Shown here: in pieces, positions 14,996 through 23,211 of the stretch
How the letters are laid out: each line of letters begins with the position of its first letter
Numbering within the stretch: the first letter of the stretch is position 1
Origin: Pseudomonadota bacterium
GTDB lineage: Bacteria > Pseudomonadota > Alphaproteobacteria > SP197
DNA length: 64,000 nucleotides
Assembly: GCA_039028155.1 (NCBI GenBank)
Contig: JBCCIS010000020.1
Location: forward strand, 1-64,000
Reading direction: 5' to 3'
The notes under the pieces: generated by a model
The model's input: only the letters and a program-made list of their open reading frames with translations
The model's database searches: none
Told to the model about the DNA's origin: nothing
Position numbers and translations under genes: made by a program

Positions 14996-17175
14996 TGGAT
15001 GACCCGAATGTCGGACCGGTTGGTGAGGCTATCGACGCCAACACCGGCCTGCTCATCCTGCGCGACGCCTTTGCCGAGCTGCGCCGCGTTCATGGCAATG
15101 AGGGCGCTTGGACCATTGGTGACGACGGGCGGTTCCATCTGATCGATGGGACAACGGGCCAACCGGTTCTGGATGAAAACGGCGCGCCGGTCAGCGCCGG
15201 TGAGGCGCAGGTCTTCCTCATTGCCGACCAGATCGCTCGGGCGCGCCGTCGTGGCGCAGGACCTACTGCCGATGGTTTGCAGGTCGCCACGATCCGGCCC
15301 GGCGAAGATGATGAAGTTCTTGGCTTTGAAGTGGCGTTCGACCGCTTCGGCCGGCCGCTTGGCGGCGGCGCCGGTGCTGGCGGCAGCGGGGCTAGTGGAG
15401 CAGATGTTCTCAACGGGTTGCTCCGCTGGCTGGTCGGCCAGGGAGGTGTTGAGAACGTTGAACAGCATCTCGAAGCTTCAACTGGCGGCGGCCAAAGCGG
15501 CGAGGGCGATGACACACCGTTTGTGCCGCAGTTGTCGATCGCCGGGCTCGGTCCGGAGGACATGGCCGAGCTGTCGCGGGCCGTCGATGAGGCTGAAGCG
15601 CGCGCGGAACAGGACCGGCGCATTGTCGAGGCCTATCAGGCGCCGACATTGCTGCTTGAGACGTTCGACAAGCTGCGTGAAATCTACGGCGGCGAGGGCG
15701 TTTGGGTCGTCGGGGCTGACCGTCGTGTCTATCTGACGGATGGTGAGACGGGCAAGCCGATCACCGACGTTGACGGGCAGTCCATCAGCGTCGGCGAAGC
15801 GCAGATCCTTCTGGTGGCCAGTGCTATCGCGAGGGATCGCGCGGGCGCGCCGGTTCTGACTCTCGAGGGCACCGACGTCGCCATGTTGGACAAGGACGGT
15901 GTCGTGCAGATCGATCTGCACGCCTTCGACGACCCCGTCTTCCTCGGCGAGCTGGGCGGCGTTCGTCCACGCCGGGACGGACATGGTGGGTCTCGCATCG
16001 ATGAGTTGGCGCCTGCCATGTTGGGTATCGGGCTCGGCGCACTGCTTGGCATCGAAGGCTTTGCCATCATCGAGAGTGACGACGCGGACACGCCCAATGG
16101 CGGTGAGGGGGATGGTCCGGACGATGATGAGTCCGAGGAAGAGGGCGAGGGCAAGAAAGACATCCCGATCCCTGTACCGGACGATACAACGCCGGAGGAT
16201 GGCGCGGCCGTTGCCGTTCAGGGTGATCCGGAAGGGCCACGTCCGATTGACCCACCTCCGACCGGACAGACGCCAACCGCCGAAGATCTTCGTCGCGCCC
16301 AACGCCTTGCTGATGGCACGGCGGACTTCATCGATCGGATCATTGGAACGGAACCGCCAACGCTGGAAGATCTCGCGAGGGAGGCCCTCAGGGAGTACGA
16401 GATCTTTGATCCGAGTCAGGACGATATCGAGGCACAGATCGAAGTGCTCGACATACCGGTTCTGGACTTCGGCGTCGACGGCACGTCGCCGAAGGGCGGG
16501 CGACCCACCCCACACACCGGCGGTACACCCGAGCAGCGCTACAACGATACACGTGAGCTGGCGAAGGAACTCTTTCCCTGGCTTGAAGATCTTCGTAAAG
16601 CTGGGTTCTTCGACCAAACAGGTCGGTCAGCGTTAACGAAGATACCGGCCCAGACTGAGAATGCGCGTGAGAACATCTTGCGTGGACTAGCTGCGATCGA
16701 CGCGCTCTTGTCGCACCCCGGGCCTGGGGTAGGTACAGAAATCAGCGGGGTCATGTATCGGCCAGATCTTGCGAAGACGACATTCAACATTGGCAATCAA
16801 AGAGTATCCGCGAGTACGAGCATAGATTTTCTGTGGGGTTCACAGAATCCGAGAAAGGGCAATCCTTACGGTATCGAGCACCTGATCGCCAAGCATGGCA
16901 TCGAAGAGCTAGTCCAAGTCGTCAACACAATTGCCAACGGCGAGATCAAACCGCTTGAACCAGAGGCTGGCGGCGGACAATCCGTCAACCTCAAGATAGA
17001 GCACGAGGGCCGGGTAGCAATTCTTGGCCTCCTGTACGGTGAAAGTGGCGAACCACGAACATGGGTGCTGACCGGATATGAAAAGAACGTCAGCCAACAG
17101 AACCAGCCGGCCTTCAATATCAGTCAGTTGAACCGCTCTACATTGCTCTTTCGACAAGAAACAGAGTCGTTCTAG
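13561..17175 (+). CDS. Virion (ejection-protein-like) polymorphic toxin 1 with BECR-type nuclease-like tip
   Basis: 1204 residues. Residues 1-475 are helical and resemble internal virion/ejection proteins: MPVIPRFLTQAQLPKKSGLV, ELIEAHVLGLVSRGEIDAAQ, LLSQYSGELPDGQAAFLER. They are nearly identical to the protein at 24413. Residues about 490-785 hold two copies of a 90-residue module (G-x-E-G-x-W, D-G-x-T-G-x-P, G-E-A-Q). An acidic linker (DDDESEEEGEG) follows. The last 110 residues (GIEHLIAKHGIEELVQVV, WVLTGYE) resemble the phage Barnase-EndoU-ColicinE5/D-RelE-like nucleases. The tip is AT-richer (about 48% GC in a sample). The gene converges with the immunity candidate at 17172. Confidence 0.7.
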   Translation: MPVIPRFLTQAQLPKKSGLVQQDPERASFLAGEVAEKALPMAESLEAIMTKGLLTPTVRDPADLAAALDTPAPQAPTDDRPPYIANLTDAVYVTGRDRALSRQVRDILVRRATEDDDVASPKFTSGVERAVAEAQQADRADHPAGISDAALLNRERHDAAMRANAVVKAQALQEREVMDRAMAELDASADSLVMASRAGGDLETSFEEVRELGDRFTPGLGADVVEDFIANTRRELIEAHVLGLVSRGEIDAAQGLLSQYSGELPDGQAAFLERGIASGQKALDRAGKSERRQRMLLLTTRAKAGADVAWQADRLAEDGVISPAERRQVARVARESAERQAERERLIDLAGDAAAGGAPLDPGNREHRLAAELWYAAEGEALFAVLDPEARINTVAQAVSGLGHVPDDLHRDLVLDLRSADPAVVLQASREIAALREAAPAAAGAAFTDGELARAGTVIALDGHGTDTLIPDANALAPVDDPNVGPVGEAIDANTGLLILRDAFAELRRVHGNEGAWTIGDDGRFHLIDGTTGQPVLDENGAPVSAGEAQVFLIADQIARARRRGAGPTADGLQVATIRPGEDDEVLGFEVAFDRFGRPLGGGAGAGGSGASGADVLNGLLRWLVGQGGVENVEQHLEASTGGGQSGEGDDTPFVPQLSIAGLGPEDMAELSRAVDEAEARAEQDRRIVEAYQAPTLLLETFDKLREIYGGEGVWVVGADRRVYLTDGETGKPITDVDGQSISVGEAQILLVASAIARDRAGAPVLTLEGTDVAMLDKDGVVQIDLHAFDDPVFLGELGGVRPRRDGHGGSRIDELAPAMLGIGLGALLGIEGFAIIESDDADTPNGGEGDGPDDDESEEEGEGKKDIPIPVPDDTTPEDGAAVAVQGDPEGPRPIDPPPTGQTPTAEDLRRAQRLADGTADFIDRIIGTEPPTLEDLAREALREYEIFDPSQDDIEAQIEVLDIPVLDFGVDGTSPKGGRPTPHTGGTPEQRYNDTRELAKELFPWLEDLRKAGFFDQTGRSALTKIPAQTENARENILRGLAAIDALLSHPGPGVGTEISGVMYRPDLAKTTFNIGNQRVSASTSIDFLWGSQNPRKGNPYGIEHLIAKHGIEELVQVVNTIANGEIKPLEPEAGGGQSVNLKIEHEGRVAILGLLYGESGEPRTWVLTGYEKNVSQQNQPAFNISQLNRSTLLFRQETESF

Positions 17176-18035
17176 CCGTCGTCACTTATCCACGCTACGG
17201 GACCATTGTATCGTGCGAGAAATCTACCCATGCCGTCGGTGTCGCCGTGTATCCAATCGAACCAGCTCCGTCCCCCCTCACTCCTAAAGTAGCAGGACCA
17301 ACGTCCCCAGTTCTTGCCTGGCGAATCGAACAAACAGGCAAAACGACTGTGACGGAGGCCGACCTGGGTTAGCCCGTGAAAATAACAAACGTTGACGAGC
17401 CACACGTCATGTATTCGCATTTCCGAAGGGATGGTGCACGTCATGAACCAATTCTCTTGTGATGAGAGAACGAGCGAATTGACCAGCCACGACTCGCTTT
17501 CGGCATCTTTGAAGAGGCCAGGATAGCGTGTTGCGTCACCCTTAAGGTTCTCGATAGCATCGAAAGATGCATCGTCAAGGGTTGGCAAGTCGCCTTCCCA
17601 GATCTGGACGGGATACCTGTCGGAAAGGACACGGGAAGCATAGAGAAACCGGCGAAGGCCGTGACGGTCTCCCGAAACCTCCTCGAGGACGTGGGCTTCC
17701 CACCAGTTCTGTTCACTTGGATAGACGACGACGTTCCAGTTGCCCCATTCGCCCGATGACGACATGGTCACGCGCCAGTTGAGGGTCTCATAAGTTCCGA
17801 TGCCCAACATGGTGGCGTGATAGTGGATGCCGTCATGCGTATTGTCGTCGAAATCACGATCGGCAAAGACCACCGGTTGTCCCTGATCGTCACGAAGAGG
17901 CGCTAACAACACCTCATCGTCGACCTGACTGTAGAACAGTCGACCATACAGTCTTGCCGCAACCACCTGCTCCTCCCGCTTATGGAGGAAGAGGTCGGGA
18001 TAGGCGGTCGGGTGCTGGTGCCAGGGACTGGGCAT
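17172..18035 (-). CDS. Unknown protein convergent with toxin 1; immunity candidate
   Basis: 287 residues from ATG 18035 (AAGGA upstream); a TTG at 18086 is possible but reaches into the repeat. It is rich in tryptophan and acidic residues, for example WNVVVYPSEQNWWEAHVLEEV and SWFDWIHGDTDGMGRFLARYNG. No signal peptide, membrane segment or known motif was found. Its stop overlaps the toxin 1 stop, the base composition is AT-richer than the structural genes, and it is the only opposite-strand gene inside the toxin zone. It could be an immunity protein expressed in lysogens, but this rests on context. Another phage accessory role is possible. Confidence 0.5.
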   Translation of the reverse strand: MPSPWHQHPTAYPDLFLHKREEQVVAARLYGRLFYSQVDDEVLLAPLRDDQGQPVVFADRDFDDNTHDGIHYHATMLGIGTYETLNWRVTMSSSGEWGNWNVVVYPSEQNWWEAHVLEEVSGDRHGLRRFLYASRVLSDRYPVQIWEGDLPTLDDASFDAIENLKGDATRYPGLFKDAESESWLVNSLVLSSQENWFMTCTIPSEMRIHDVWLVNVCYFHGLTQVGLRHSRFACLFDSPGKNWGRWSCYFRSEGGRSWFDWIHGDTDGMGRFLARYNGPVAWISDDG

Positions 18036-18058
18036 GGTGGTGTCGTCCTTGTTGGTTG

Positions 18059-18198
18059 TGCGTTTCCCAGCCCTGGCTTGGGCCAAAGCATGCCCGGTCC
18101 ACGTCCGAAACGTGCCAAGAGCTATCCCTCAGAGTCCGGTCACGCAGCCGTCGCAGATTCGTCAAAGACGTGCTGGAGAACGCAGGACGAACACTAGT
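18059..18198. repeat. Modular structured repeat, copy A
   Basis: It begins TGCGTTTCCCAG (18059-18070), contains ACGTCCGAAACG (18101-18112), a small GAG/CTC hairpin and a CCGGTCAC block, then CTGGAGAACGCA (18173-18184) and ACTAGT (18193-18198). The same layout recurs at 29869, 30029 and 31493. It overlaps no gene. Confidence 0.8.
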
Positions 18199-18210
18199 AA
18201 CTATGTGGAA

Positions 18211-18239
18211 TTGCGTCAAATCACGGTATTGACTATATA
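18211..18239 (+). promoter_or_regulatory. Promoter for the small gene at 18328
   Basis: TTGCGT (18211-18216), a 17-bp spacer and TATATA (18234-18239), set in a short AT-rich palindromic stretch. It lies just after repeat A and about 90 bp before the start codon. Confidence 0.45.
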
Positions 18240-18327
18240 GTATATCTATCCGGGGTTGCTGTTGGCCTACTGAGAGCAGGGTAGCTGACATGGCATCTTG
18301 GAAGGGTTTGCATCGTGAGGACTGGGC

Positions 18328-18786
18328 ATGGCCGCAGCGAAACGATGGATCGATCCGAGCCTGAGTGAGGCTGAGAGGGCCGAGCTTACAGGCGTCCGCG
18401 TTGATCGTAGAACGGCAAAACCTGTTGCTGTTGAAGAGACCAGTCGACAAGTCCCCATGGCAAGAGAATCCAAGGAGCCTGCGTCTGCATCGAGCTTGCG
18501 CCAAAAGAAGGGGCGCAGGTGGACGAACCCTAACCTTACCGAGGCGGATCGTCGAGAACTCGATCAAAGAAGCCGCGAGCTTCGCGAGCTGTTCGACCGG
18601 CTGGAGAGGCAACCGAGCAACAAACCAAAGCGAGAACCGGAGCCGTTCGTTCCAGTATTCAAGGAAAAGCCGTGGCTACCTTGGCCGGAGTCTGCGTACG
18701 ACAAGTGGAAGCGCCTTGAGGCCGAACGGAAGGCAAAAGAAGCGGCCGGGAAGTCTGATGACGAGGAGACGGACAGCGACACCTAG
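18328..18786 (+). CDS. W-x-[ND]-P-x-L family accessory protein 1 (double motif)
   Basis: 152 residues, highly charged. The family motif occurs twice: KRWIDPSLSEAERAEL near the N-terminus and RRWTNPNLTEADRREL near residue 70. The C-terminus carries AYDKWKRLEAERKAKEA. Four other genes (27235, 28906, 29209, 29568) share this N-terminal motif and/or the C-terminal aromatic-x-[KQR]-W element. I do not recognise the family. It sits downstream of toxin 1 beyond the minus-strand gene and has its own likely promoter. It may be a toxin-loading, packaging or immunity factor. A terminator follows. Confidence 0.65.
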   Translation: MAAAKRWIDPSLSEAERAELTGVRVDRRTAKPVAVEETSRQVPMARESKEPASASSLRQKKGRRWTNPNLTEADRRELDQRSRELRELFDRLERQPSNKPKREPEPFVPVFKEKPWLPWPESAYDKWKRLEAERKAKEAAGKSDDEETDSDT

Positions 18787-18855
18787 CTGACCGCGCGCGC
18801 GACGCTTCCGGAGGTCTTCGCGCCTCACCACCAACAACACACACTACCATCACCG

Positions 18856-18891
18856 AAAGACCGCAGCCCGGCAGAGGGCGCGGTCTTTTTT
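18856..18891 (+). terminator. Rho-independent terminator
   Basis: The stem AAAGACCGC / GCGGTCTTT (18856-18864 with 18880-18888) has a GC-rich loop and a T run. It closes the toxin 1 cassette just before the tail-tubular genes. Confidence 0.8.
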
Positions 18892-18907
18892 CATTGGGGA
18901 GACAGGC

Positions 18908-19474
18908 ATGGCTTCTGTGGTCGGGATCTGTAACCGGGCGCTGGCGCTGATCGGCGAGGAGCCGATTACGGCGCTGACCGACGAGAGCGAGGCGGCAAGG
19001 CGCTGCGAGTTGCTGTATGCGGATACGCGTGACGCCGTGTTGCGCGCCCATCCGTGGAACGCGGCCGTGGCGCGCGCCGAGCTGGCGGCACTGTCGACGG
19101 CGCCGGCGTTCGGCTATGCGCATCAGCACAGCCTGCCGTCGGATTGCGTGCGGCTGTTGCGGCTGAAGGCCGACGACCGGCGGGTCGAGTTTAAGGTCGA
19201 GGCGGGCAGGCGGGTGCTGTCGGACACGACGCCGCTGCAGGTGCTCTATATCAAGCGCATCGAGGACCCCAACGAGTTCGACATTCTGCTGGTCGACGCG
19301 ATCGCGGCCAGGCTCGCCCATGATCTCGCCTATGCGCTGGCCGGCTCGGCCTCGCTCGCCGGGCAGATGTGGGAGATCTATCAAAGGAAGCTCGTCGAGG
19401 CGCGTAAGGCCGACGCCCAGGAGGGCACGGCCGAGCAGCTCCAGGCCGACGAGTGGCTGGACGCGAGGTTCTAG
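18908..19474 (+). CDS. Tail tubular protein A-like head-tail adaptor (T7 gp11-like)
   Basis: 188 residues with a GGGGAG ribosome-binding site. It opens VVGICNRALALIGEEPITALTDESEAARRCELLYADTRDAVLRAHPWNAAVARAEL, the standard start of gp11-type adaptors, and contains YAHQHSLPSDCVRLLRL and VLYIKRIEDPNEF. A ring of these proteins joins the portal to the tail nozzle. The length is normal (about 190). It directly abuts the nozzle gene. Confidence 0.88.
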   Translation: MASVVGICNRALALIGEEPITALTDESEAARRCELLYADTRDAVLRAHPWNAAVARAELAALSTAPAFGYAHQHSLPSDCVRLLRLKADDRRVEFKVEAGRRVLSDTTPLQVLYIKRIEDPNEFDILLVDAIAARLAHDLAYALAGSASLAGQMWEIYQRKLVEARKADAQEGTAEQLQADEWLDARF

Positions 19475-21499
19475 ATGGCGCGCGTTTCCCCGATCACGAC
19501 CAACTTCACGGCGGGCGAGCTGTCGCCCCAGCTTGAGGGCCGGGTCGACTTCAACAAGTACTTCAACGGGCTTTCGGAGTTCCTGAACTTCACCGCCAAA
19601 CCCCATGGCGGGGCGGTTCGGCGGAGCGGGTTCCGCCATGTCGCGGCGGTCAAGACGGCGGGGCAGGCGACGCGGCTGATCCCGTTCGAGTTCTCGACCG
19701 TGCAGGCCTATGTGATCGAGATGGGCGATCAGTACATGCGGTTCTACCGCAACGAAGGCCAGATCGTGGATGGCGGGGCGGTGGAGGTCGCGACGCCGTA
19801 CCTGGAGGCCGAGCTGTTCGACGTACAGTTCGCCCAGTCGGCGGACGTGCTTTATCTGGTGCACCCGAACCACGAGCCGCGCAAGCTGGAACGCACCAGC
19901 CATACGAGCTGGACGCTGTCGGTGATCGACTTCACCGACGGACCCTATATGGACGACAACACGACGGCGACAACGCTTGATCCCTCCGCGGCGACGGGGA
20001 CGGGGATCACGATTACCGCCTCGGCGGTGACCGGCATCAACGGCGGCGACGGGTTCAAGACGAGCGATGTCGGGCGCCTGGTGGCGATGGAGCACAGCGG
20101 CACCTGGGGCTATGCCAAGATCACCGGCTTCACCAGCACGACGGTGGTGACCGCGGATGTCGTCAAGGACTTCAACGGCGCGACGGCTGTGACGACCTGG
20201 CGGCTGGGCACGTGGTCGGACACCACGGGCTGGCCGGCGACGGTGACGTTCTATGAACAGCGGCTGATGTTCGCCGGCGCGACCGACTTTCCGCAGCGGA
20301 TCGACGGTTCGAAGATCGCCGATTTCGAGAACTTCACGCCGGGCACCAATGACGACGATCCGGTGAGCTACACCTTGGCCGCGGGCGAGGTGAACGCGAT
20401 CCGCTGGATCAACGCGGGCCAGGTGCTGTTGATCGGCACGGTGGGCGGCGAATGGATCATGCGTTCGACGACGGCGGGCGATCCGCTGACGCCGACCAAT
20501 GTGAACGTGCGCCGACAGACGACCTATGGCAGCGCGGCGATCCGGCCGCTGCGCATCGGCAACGCCGTTCTCTTCATGCAGCGGGCGGGCCGGAAGCTGC
20601 GCGAGCTGGTCTATCAGTTCGAGACCGACGCCTATGTGGCGCCGGACCTGACCCTGCTGGCCGAACATGTGAGCGAGGGCGGCATCACCGACATCGCCTA
20701 TCAGCAGGAGCCGGACAGCGTTGTCTGGTGCGTGCGCGCCGACGGCACGTTGCTGGGCCTCACCTATGACCGGCCGCAGGATGTGGTCGGCTGGCACCGG
20801 CATACCGTCGGCGGCTCGTTCGGTGGCGGTCAGGCGGTGGTCGAGAGTGTCGCGGCGATCCCTAGCCCGGCGGGCACGGCGGACCAGTTGTGGATCGTTG
20901 TCAAACGCACGGTGGGCGGCGCGACCGTGCGGTACATCGAGTTCATGGAAGACGGCTTCGACGGGTCGACCGCGGCCGAAGACGCGTTCTTCGTCGACAG
21001 CGGATTAACATACTCAGGCGCGGCGGCGACGGTGATGTCGGGCCTGGATCACCTGGAGGGCGAGACGGTGTCGGTGCTGGCCGACGGCGCGGTGGTGCCG
21101 GACAAGGTCGTGGCGTCCGGCCAGATCACGCTGCCGGACCCGGCGACCAAGGTGCATGCGGGGCTCGCCTTTACATCACGGCTGAAGACCATGCGGATCG
21201 AGGCGGGCGCGCAGGACGGCACCGCGCAGGGCAAGACCAAGCGCATCCACCGCGCGACCGTGCGCCTGTTCCGCACGCTGGGGCTGAAGATCGGCACGGA
21301 CGCGGCGAAGCTGGACACGGTGCCGTTCCGCACCGGCGCCGACACGATGGACTCGGCGCCGCCGCTCTTCACCGGCGACAAGCGCGTCGCGCTGCGCGGC
21401 GGCTGGAACACGGAAGGCCGCGTCGTCATCCAGCAGGATCAGCCGCTGCCGATGCATGTCATCGCGCTGATGCCGCAACTGCAGACGAACGACCTCTAG
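19475..21499 (+). CDS. Tail tubular protein B-like nozzle protein (T7 gp12-like)
   Basis: 674 residues. The N-terminus TTNFTAGELSPQLEGRVDFNKYFNGLSEFLNFTAKPHGGAVRRSGFRHV is diagnostic of podoviral tail nozzle/stabilisation proteins. Later blocks YEQRLMFAGATDFPQRI, INAGQVLLIGTVGGEWIM and MQRAGRKLRELVYQFE also match. It forms the tail tube through which DNA and internal proteins leave. The length is shorter than T7 gp12 (794) but normal for prophage relatives. Together with the adaptor it marks the island as podoviral. Confidence 0.88.
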   Translation: MARVSPITTNFTAGELSPQLEGRVDFNKYFNGLSEFLNFTAKPHGGAVRRSGFRHVAAVKTAGQATRLIPFEFSTVQAYVIEMGDQYMRFYRNEGQIVDGGAVEVATPYLEAELFDVQFAQSADVLYLVHPNHEPRKLERTSHTSWTLSVIDFTDGPYMDDNTTATTLDPSAATGTGITITASAVTGINGGDGFKTSDVGRLVAMEHSGTWGYAKITGFTSTTVVTADVVKDFNGATAVTTWRLGTWSDTTGWPATVTFYEQRLMFAGATDFPQRIDGSKIADFENFTPGTNDDDPVSYTLAAGEVNAIRWINAGQVLLIGTVGGEWIMRSTTAGDPLTPTNVNVRRQTTYGSAAIRPLRIGNAVLFMQRAGRKLRELVYQFETDAYVAPDLTLLAEHVSEGGITDIAYQQEPDSVVWCVRADGTLLGLTYDRPQDVVGWHRHTVGGSFGGGQAVVESVAAIPSPAGTADQLWIVVKRTVGGATVRYIEFMEDGFDGSTAAEDAFFVDSGLTYSGAAATVMSGLDHLEGETVSVLADGAVVPDKVVASGQITLPDPATKVHAGLAFTSRLKTMRIEAGAQDGTAQGKTKRIHRATVRLFRTLGLKIGTDAAKLDTVPFRTGADTMDSAPPLFTGDKRVALRGGWNTEGRVVIQQDQPLPMHVIALMPQLQTNDL

Positions 21500-21504
21500 C
21501 CAGC

Positions 21505-21936
21505 GTGCAGCTTGTTCCCTTCAAGGCCGCGCACGCGGATCTGTTCGAGGCGCGCTGGCCCGGTTCGATCGAAGGCGGCGCCAATCCCGATGCGCTGATG
21601 GCCGGCGAAACGCTGGGGCCGGCCTGGACGCTTGTCTGCGATGGGCGTGTGGTCGGCTGCGGCGGCGTGATGCTGCTGTGGGCGGGCGTCGGCGAGGGCT
21701 GGATGCTGCCGGGGACCTTGGCCAACCGCCACCGCTTCGCCATGCACCGGGCCGTCGCGCGCATGCTGAACGAGGTCCAGACCATGAAGCGGCTCAACCG
21801 CGTGCAGACCGTGGTTCACGTCCACTATCCCCGGAGCGTCCGCTGGCTGGAGCGCCTGGGCTTTCAAAACGAGGGACTGATGAAAAAGTTTGGTTTGAAC
21901 GGCGACGACTACTGGCGTCTGGCGAGGGTCGTCTGA
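21505..21936 (+). CDS. GNAT-like internal virion protein (T7 gp13 position)
   Basis: 143 residues from GTG 21505. It resembles a GNAT acyltransferase fold: VQLVPFKAAHADLFEARWP, WTLVCDGRVVGCGGVMLLWAGVGEGWM, and the C-terminal SVRWLERLGFQNEGLMKKFGLNGDDYWRLARV typical of N-acetyltransferase C-termini. Proteins like this lie right after the nozzle gene in podoviruses. They may be structural rather than enzymatic, since the acetyl-CoA loop is not clear. It overlaps the next ATG. Confidence 0.75.
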   Translation: MQLVPFKAAHADLFEARWPGSIEGGANPDALMAGETLGPAWTLVCDGRVVGCGGVMLLWAGVGEGWMLPGTLANRHRFAMHRAVARMLNEVQTMKRLNRVQTVVHVHYPRSVRWLERLGFQNEGLMKKFGLNGDDYWRLARVV

Positions 21937-22463
21937 TGGGCCCGGAATTGGTTCTTCTGGCCGCCACGGTCGTTTCGGCCGGCGCGGCTGTGGCACAAGG
22001 CGTCCAGGCGTCGAACGCGGCGAAGGCGAACGCCAAGGCGCTGGAGGCAGACGCCATTGCGACCCAGCAATCGGCGCGCCTGCAGGAACAGCAATCACGA
22101 CGCCAGACAGCGCGGCTGTTGGCGACGCAGCGAGCGCGCTTTGGCAAGGCCGGCGTGACGCTGCAGGGAACGCCGCTTCTGGTGCAGGACGAAACGGCGG
22201 CCGAAGGTGAACTGGAGGCGCGCATCATCCGCTTTGGCGGCAATGTCGACGCGACATCGCTGCGCAACAGTGCGGCGGTCCAGCGGTCCGAGGCATCGGC
22301 GCTGCGCACGGGCGGGTTCCTGAATGCAGGGCAGACGTTGCTTGCGGGGGCGGACGCCGGAGCCTTTGGTTCGCGCGGGCGCACGACGGCGCCGACCGGA
22401 CCTAAGACCAGCCGAACGGCTAGCTCTCGCATCACGCTCGGCACCGGTTCCTCGTTTGCATGA
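21936..22463 (+). CDS. Internal virion protein, gp14-like
   Basis: 175 residues. A hydrophobic N-terminal segment (ELVLLAATVVSAGAAVAQGV) is followed by a long alanine/glutamine-rich helix (SNAAKANAKALEADAIATQQ) and a conserved RFGKAGVTLQGTPLLVQDETA block. This matches core/ejection proteins like T7 gp14 that enter the outer membrane and begin the ejection channel. It lies between the GNAT-like gene and further helical virion genes. Confidence 0.75.
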   Translation: MGPELVLLAATVVSAGAAVAQGVQASNAAKANAKALEADAIATQQSARLQEQQSRRQTARLLATQRARFGKAGVTLQGTPLLVQDETAAEGELEARIIRFGGNVDATSLRNSAAVQRSEASALRTGGFLNAGQTLLAGADAGAFGSRGRTTAPTGPKTSRTASSRITLGTGSSFA

Positions 22464-22500
22464 CCAGACATTGTGTTCACCCACCATGGAGACAGCGCTG

Positions 22501-23211
22501 ATGACATCGAAGAAAGCCGCGGGCGACGTGCTGGCGCTATTGGCGGCGAAACGGGCGGAGGCCGAGGCGCGACTGACCGAGGTGCTGAACCGGCACAACG
22601 AGGCCGAAGAGAAGATCCGCGACCTCCAGCTGGACGCGCTGGACGACCCGCAGGTGCGCGGCGAGATCGTCAGCCTGGAACGCCGGACACGCGAGCTGCG
22701 CCGTGAGCGCGAATGGTTGGAGGCGACGCTTGCCGAGATCGGCGAACTGGAAGCGCTGGAGGCCGCGCGCGACGAACAGGTGGCGCGCCGGGGTTCGGAG
22801 GCCAGCGCCAGGGCGCGCATGGACGAACGGCTGAAGCTCGCCAAGAAGATGACCAAGCAGATGACCGTGCTGGCCGAGACCTATCAGCGTTACGACGCGC
22901 TGGCCGGCGAAATCGTCGATGCCTGGCCGGACCCGGTGCGGCGCAACGCCTCGCCCTTCAACAGCGCCGCCGAACGCGACCAGTTGCGCGTCGGCGCGGT
23001 GAAGCTGGGGCTGGGCTGGCTGGTCAACGGTGGCGCGATCCCCGAATCGATCCTGGACAAGCGCCCGGATGTCGCGGCGGCGGCTAAGCAAAACGCCGAG
23101 CAGTTCATCGCCGCGCACGGCGTCGACCACGCGCTGCCCAGCGTGAGCGAACGGCTGAAGAAGAAGATGCGCACGTTCTATGGCGCTGAGGAGATTTGCG
23201 ATGACGCGTGA
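22501..23211 (+). CDS. Helical internal virion protein
   Basis: 236 residues from ATG 22501, with GGAG nine bases upstream; ATG 22486 is an alternative. The first half is coiled coil (AKRAEAEARLTEVLNRHNEA; REREWLEATLAEIGELEALE). The second half is more globular (DAWPDPVRRNASPFNSAAERDQ, GLGWLVNGGAIPESIL). It occupies the position of an internal core protein. Family not recognised. It overlaps the next start by 11 bp. Confidence 0.6.
   Translation: MTSKKAAGDVLALLAAKRAEAEARLTEVLNRHNEAEEKIRDLQLDALDDPQVRGEIVSLERRTRELRREREWLEATLAEIGELEALEAARDEQVARRGSEASARARMDERLKLAKKMTKQMTVLAETYQRYDALAGEIVDAWPDPVRRNASPFNSAAERDQLRVGAVKLGLGWLVNGGAIPESILDKRPDVAAAAKQNAEQFIAAHGVDHALPSVSERLKKKMRTFYGAEEICDDA

Noticed and set aside
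17172-18086. TTG 18086 as the start of the immunity-candidate gene
   Set aside because: It would place the N-terminus inside repeat copy A; ATG 18035 has AAGGA upstream and begins a more natural protein.
20890-21936. A 348-residue reading frame across the nozzle gene
   Set aside because: Its first 205 codons are a shadow frame of the nozzle protein; only the part after GTG 21505 (GNAT-like) has protein-like sequence.
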